Part shown: one piece after another, positions 5,497-5,957 of the stretch
Position numbering within the stretch: position 1 is the stretch's first letter
Layout of the letters: each line of letters starts with the position of its first letter
DNA from: Promethearchaeota archaeon
GTDB taxonomy: Archaea > Asgardarchaeota > Lokiarchaeia > Sigynarchaeales > SOKP01
Direction of reading: 5' to 3'
Length of the DNA: 5,957 nucleotides
Assembly: GCA_019894655.1 (NCBI GenBank)
Contig: JAGXNZ010000029.1
Coordinates: 1-5,957, forward strand
Notes under the pieces: model-generated
What the model was told of the DNA's origin: nothing
Database searches by the model: none
Seen by the model: only the letters and a program-made list of their open reading frames with translations
Position numbers and translations under genes: made by a program

Positions 5497-5957
5497 TTGA
5501 TCTACGATGTAATTATTATAGGTGGTGGGGTAACTGGTTGTTGTATCGCGAGAAATCTTTCGAAATACGATCTGAAAATAGCTTTACTGGAAAAAGAAGC
5601 TGATATAGCATCAGGTACTACTAAAGCAAATTCTGGTGTAGTTCACGCAGGTTTTGCTTCCCCAAGAGAATATGTAAAGCGGGATATGTGCATTAAAGGA
5701 AATAAATTATATACTCAAGCTTTTGAAGAATTAAATTTTTCTTTTCAAAGAATTGGTTCTTTTGTAGTCGCCTTAGAAGATAATCAAATTAATAAATTAG
5801 AAGAACAGAGGAGACAAGGTACACAAGATGGAGTTCCGGGGTTAGAAGTAATCTTAGATAAGAAAAAGATAAAATATATGGAACCAAATTTAACAGACGA
5901 TGTTGTAGGCGTGTTACACGCCCCAACTGCTGGAATTGTAAGCCCTTATGGAATGAC
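5497..5957 (+). CDS. GlpA-like FAD-dependent glycerol-3-phosphate dehydrogenase/oxidoreductase, partial, C-terminus off the window
   Basis: The 153 visible residues open with a Rossmann dinucleotide-binding motif: strand YDVIIIGGGVTG with G9-x-G11-x2-G14, and E32 at the end of the second strand for the FAD ribose. SGTTKANSGVVHAGF (39-53), RIGSFVVAL near 85-95 and MEPNL...APTAGIVSPY near 130-151 are typical of the anaerobic glycerol-3-phosphate dehydrogenase (GlpA) group found in thermophilic bacteria and archaea. Such enzymes oxidise sn-glycerol-3-phosphate to dihydroxyacetone phosphate and pass electrons to a partner. L-2-hydroxyglutarate oxidase-like proteins are the main alternative, since both share this N-terminal fold. 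The full protein should be 400-500 residues or more, with the C-terminal [2Fe-2S]/BFD region, if any, beyond the edge. Translation starts at a TTG with a GAGG ribosome binding site 8 nt upstream. Confidence 0.85.
   Translation, partial: MIYDVIIIGGGVTGCCIARNLSKYDLKIALLEKEADIASGTTKANSGVVHAGFASPREYVKRDMCIKGNKLYTQAFEELNFSFQRIGSFVVALEDNQINKLEEQRRQGTQDGVPGLEVILDKKKIKYMEPNLTDDVVGVLHAPTAGIVSPYGM

Noticed and set aside
1..5957. CRISPR arrays, insertion sequences, phage genes or attachment sites
   Set aside because: No regularly spaced repeats, transposase or integrase motifs, or terminal inverted repeats with target duplications were seen.

Overview
This window is very AT-rich and densely packed, and it comes from an archaeon. 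The clearest evidence is the left-edge gene, which encodes transcription factor B (zinc ribbon, B-reader/linker, first cyclin repeat). A small protein with the size and strand/helix pattern of a longin domain, followed by a small tail-anchored membrane protein, points more specifically to an Asgard archaeon, perhaps of the Loki lineage. That lineage assignment is inference from gene content; no ribosomal or other marker gene is present to confirm it.

Layout from left to right. Positions 1-544 (minus) hold the 5' part of a TFB gene cut by the window edge. Positions 545-931 are non-coding as far as I can tell; they contain a probable TFB promoter, a small GC-richer island and a strong hairpin with T-runs that probably ends the next gene. 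Positions 932-2218 (minus) encode a LarA-family nickel-pincer 2-hydroxyacid racemase with a complete active site. Just upstream, 2222-2421 (minus) looks like a small gene broken by frameshifts. Positions 2546-3445 (plus) encode an alpha/beta hydrolase with an intact Ser-Asp-His triad. Its 3' end overlaps by 8 bp the 3' end of 3438-4322 (minus), an FMN-dependent nitronate monooxygenase/2-nitropropane dioxygenase-like protein that lacks the usual catalytic histidine. After a divergent AT-rich promoter region come the longin-like protein (4505-4885, plus) and the tail-anchored protein (4959-5339, plus). Positions 5497-5957 (plus) hold the N-terminal part of a GlpA-like FAD-dependent dehydrogenase that runs off the window.

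The genes do not form one pathway. LarA, the hydrolase, the NMO-like protein and the GlpA-like enzyme are separate small-molecule enzymes. The most suggestive unit is the co-directional longin-like plus tail-anchored pair, which could be a soluble adaptor with its membrane anchor or partner in an Asgard membrane-trafficking-like system. That link rests on adjacency and fold only. Translation signals are mixed: the NMO-like and GlpA-like genes have good Shine-Dalgarno sites, while the others have weak ones or none.
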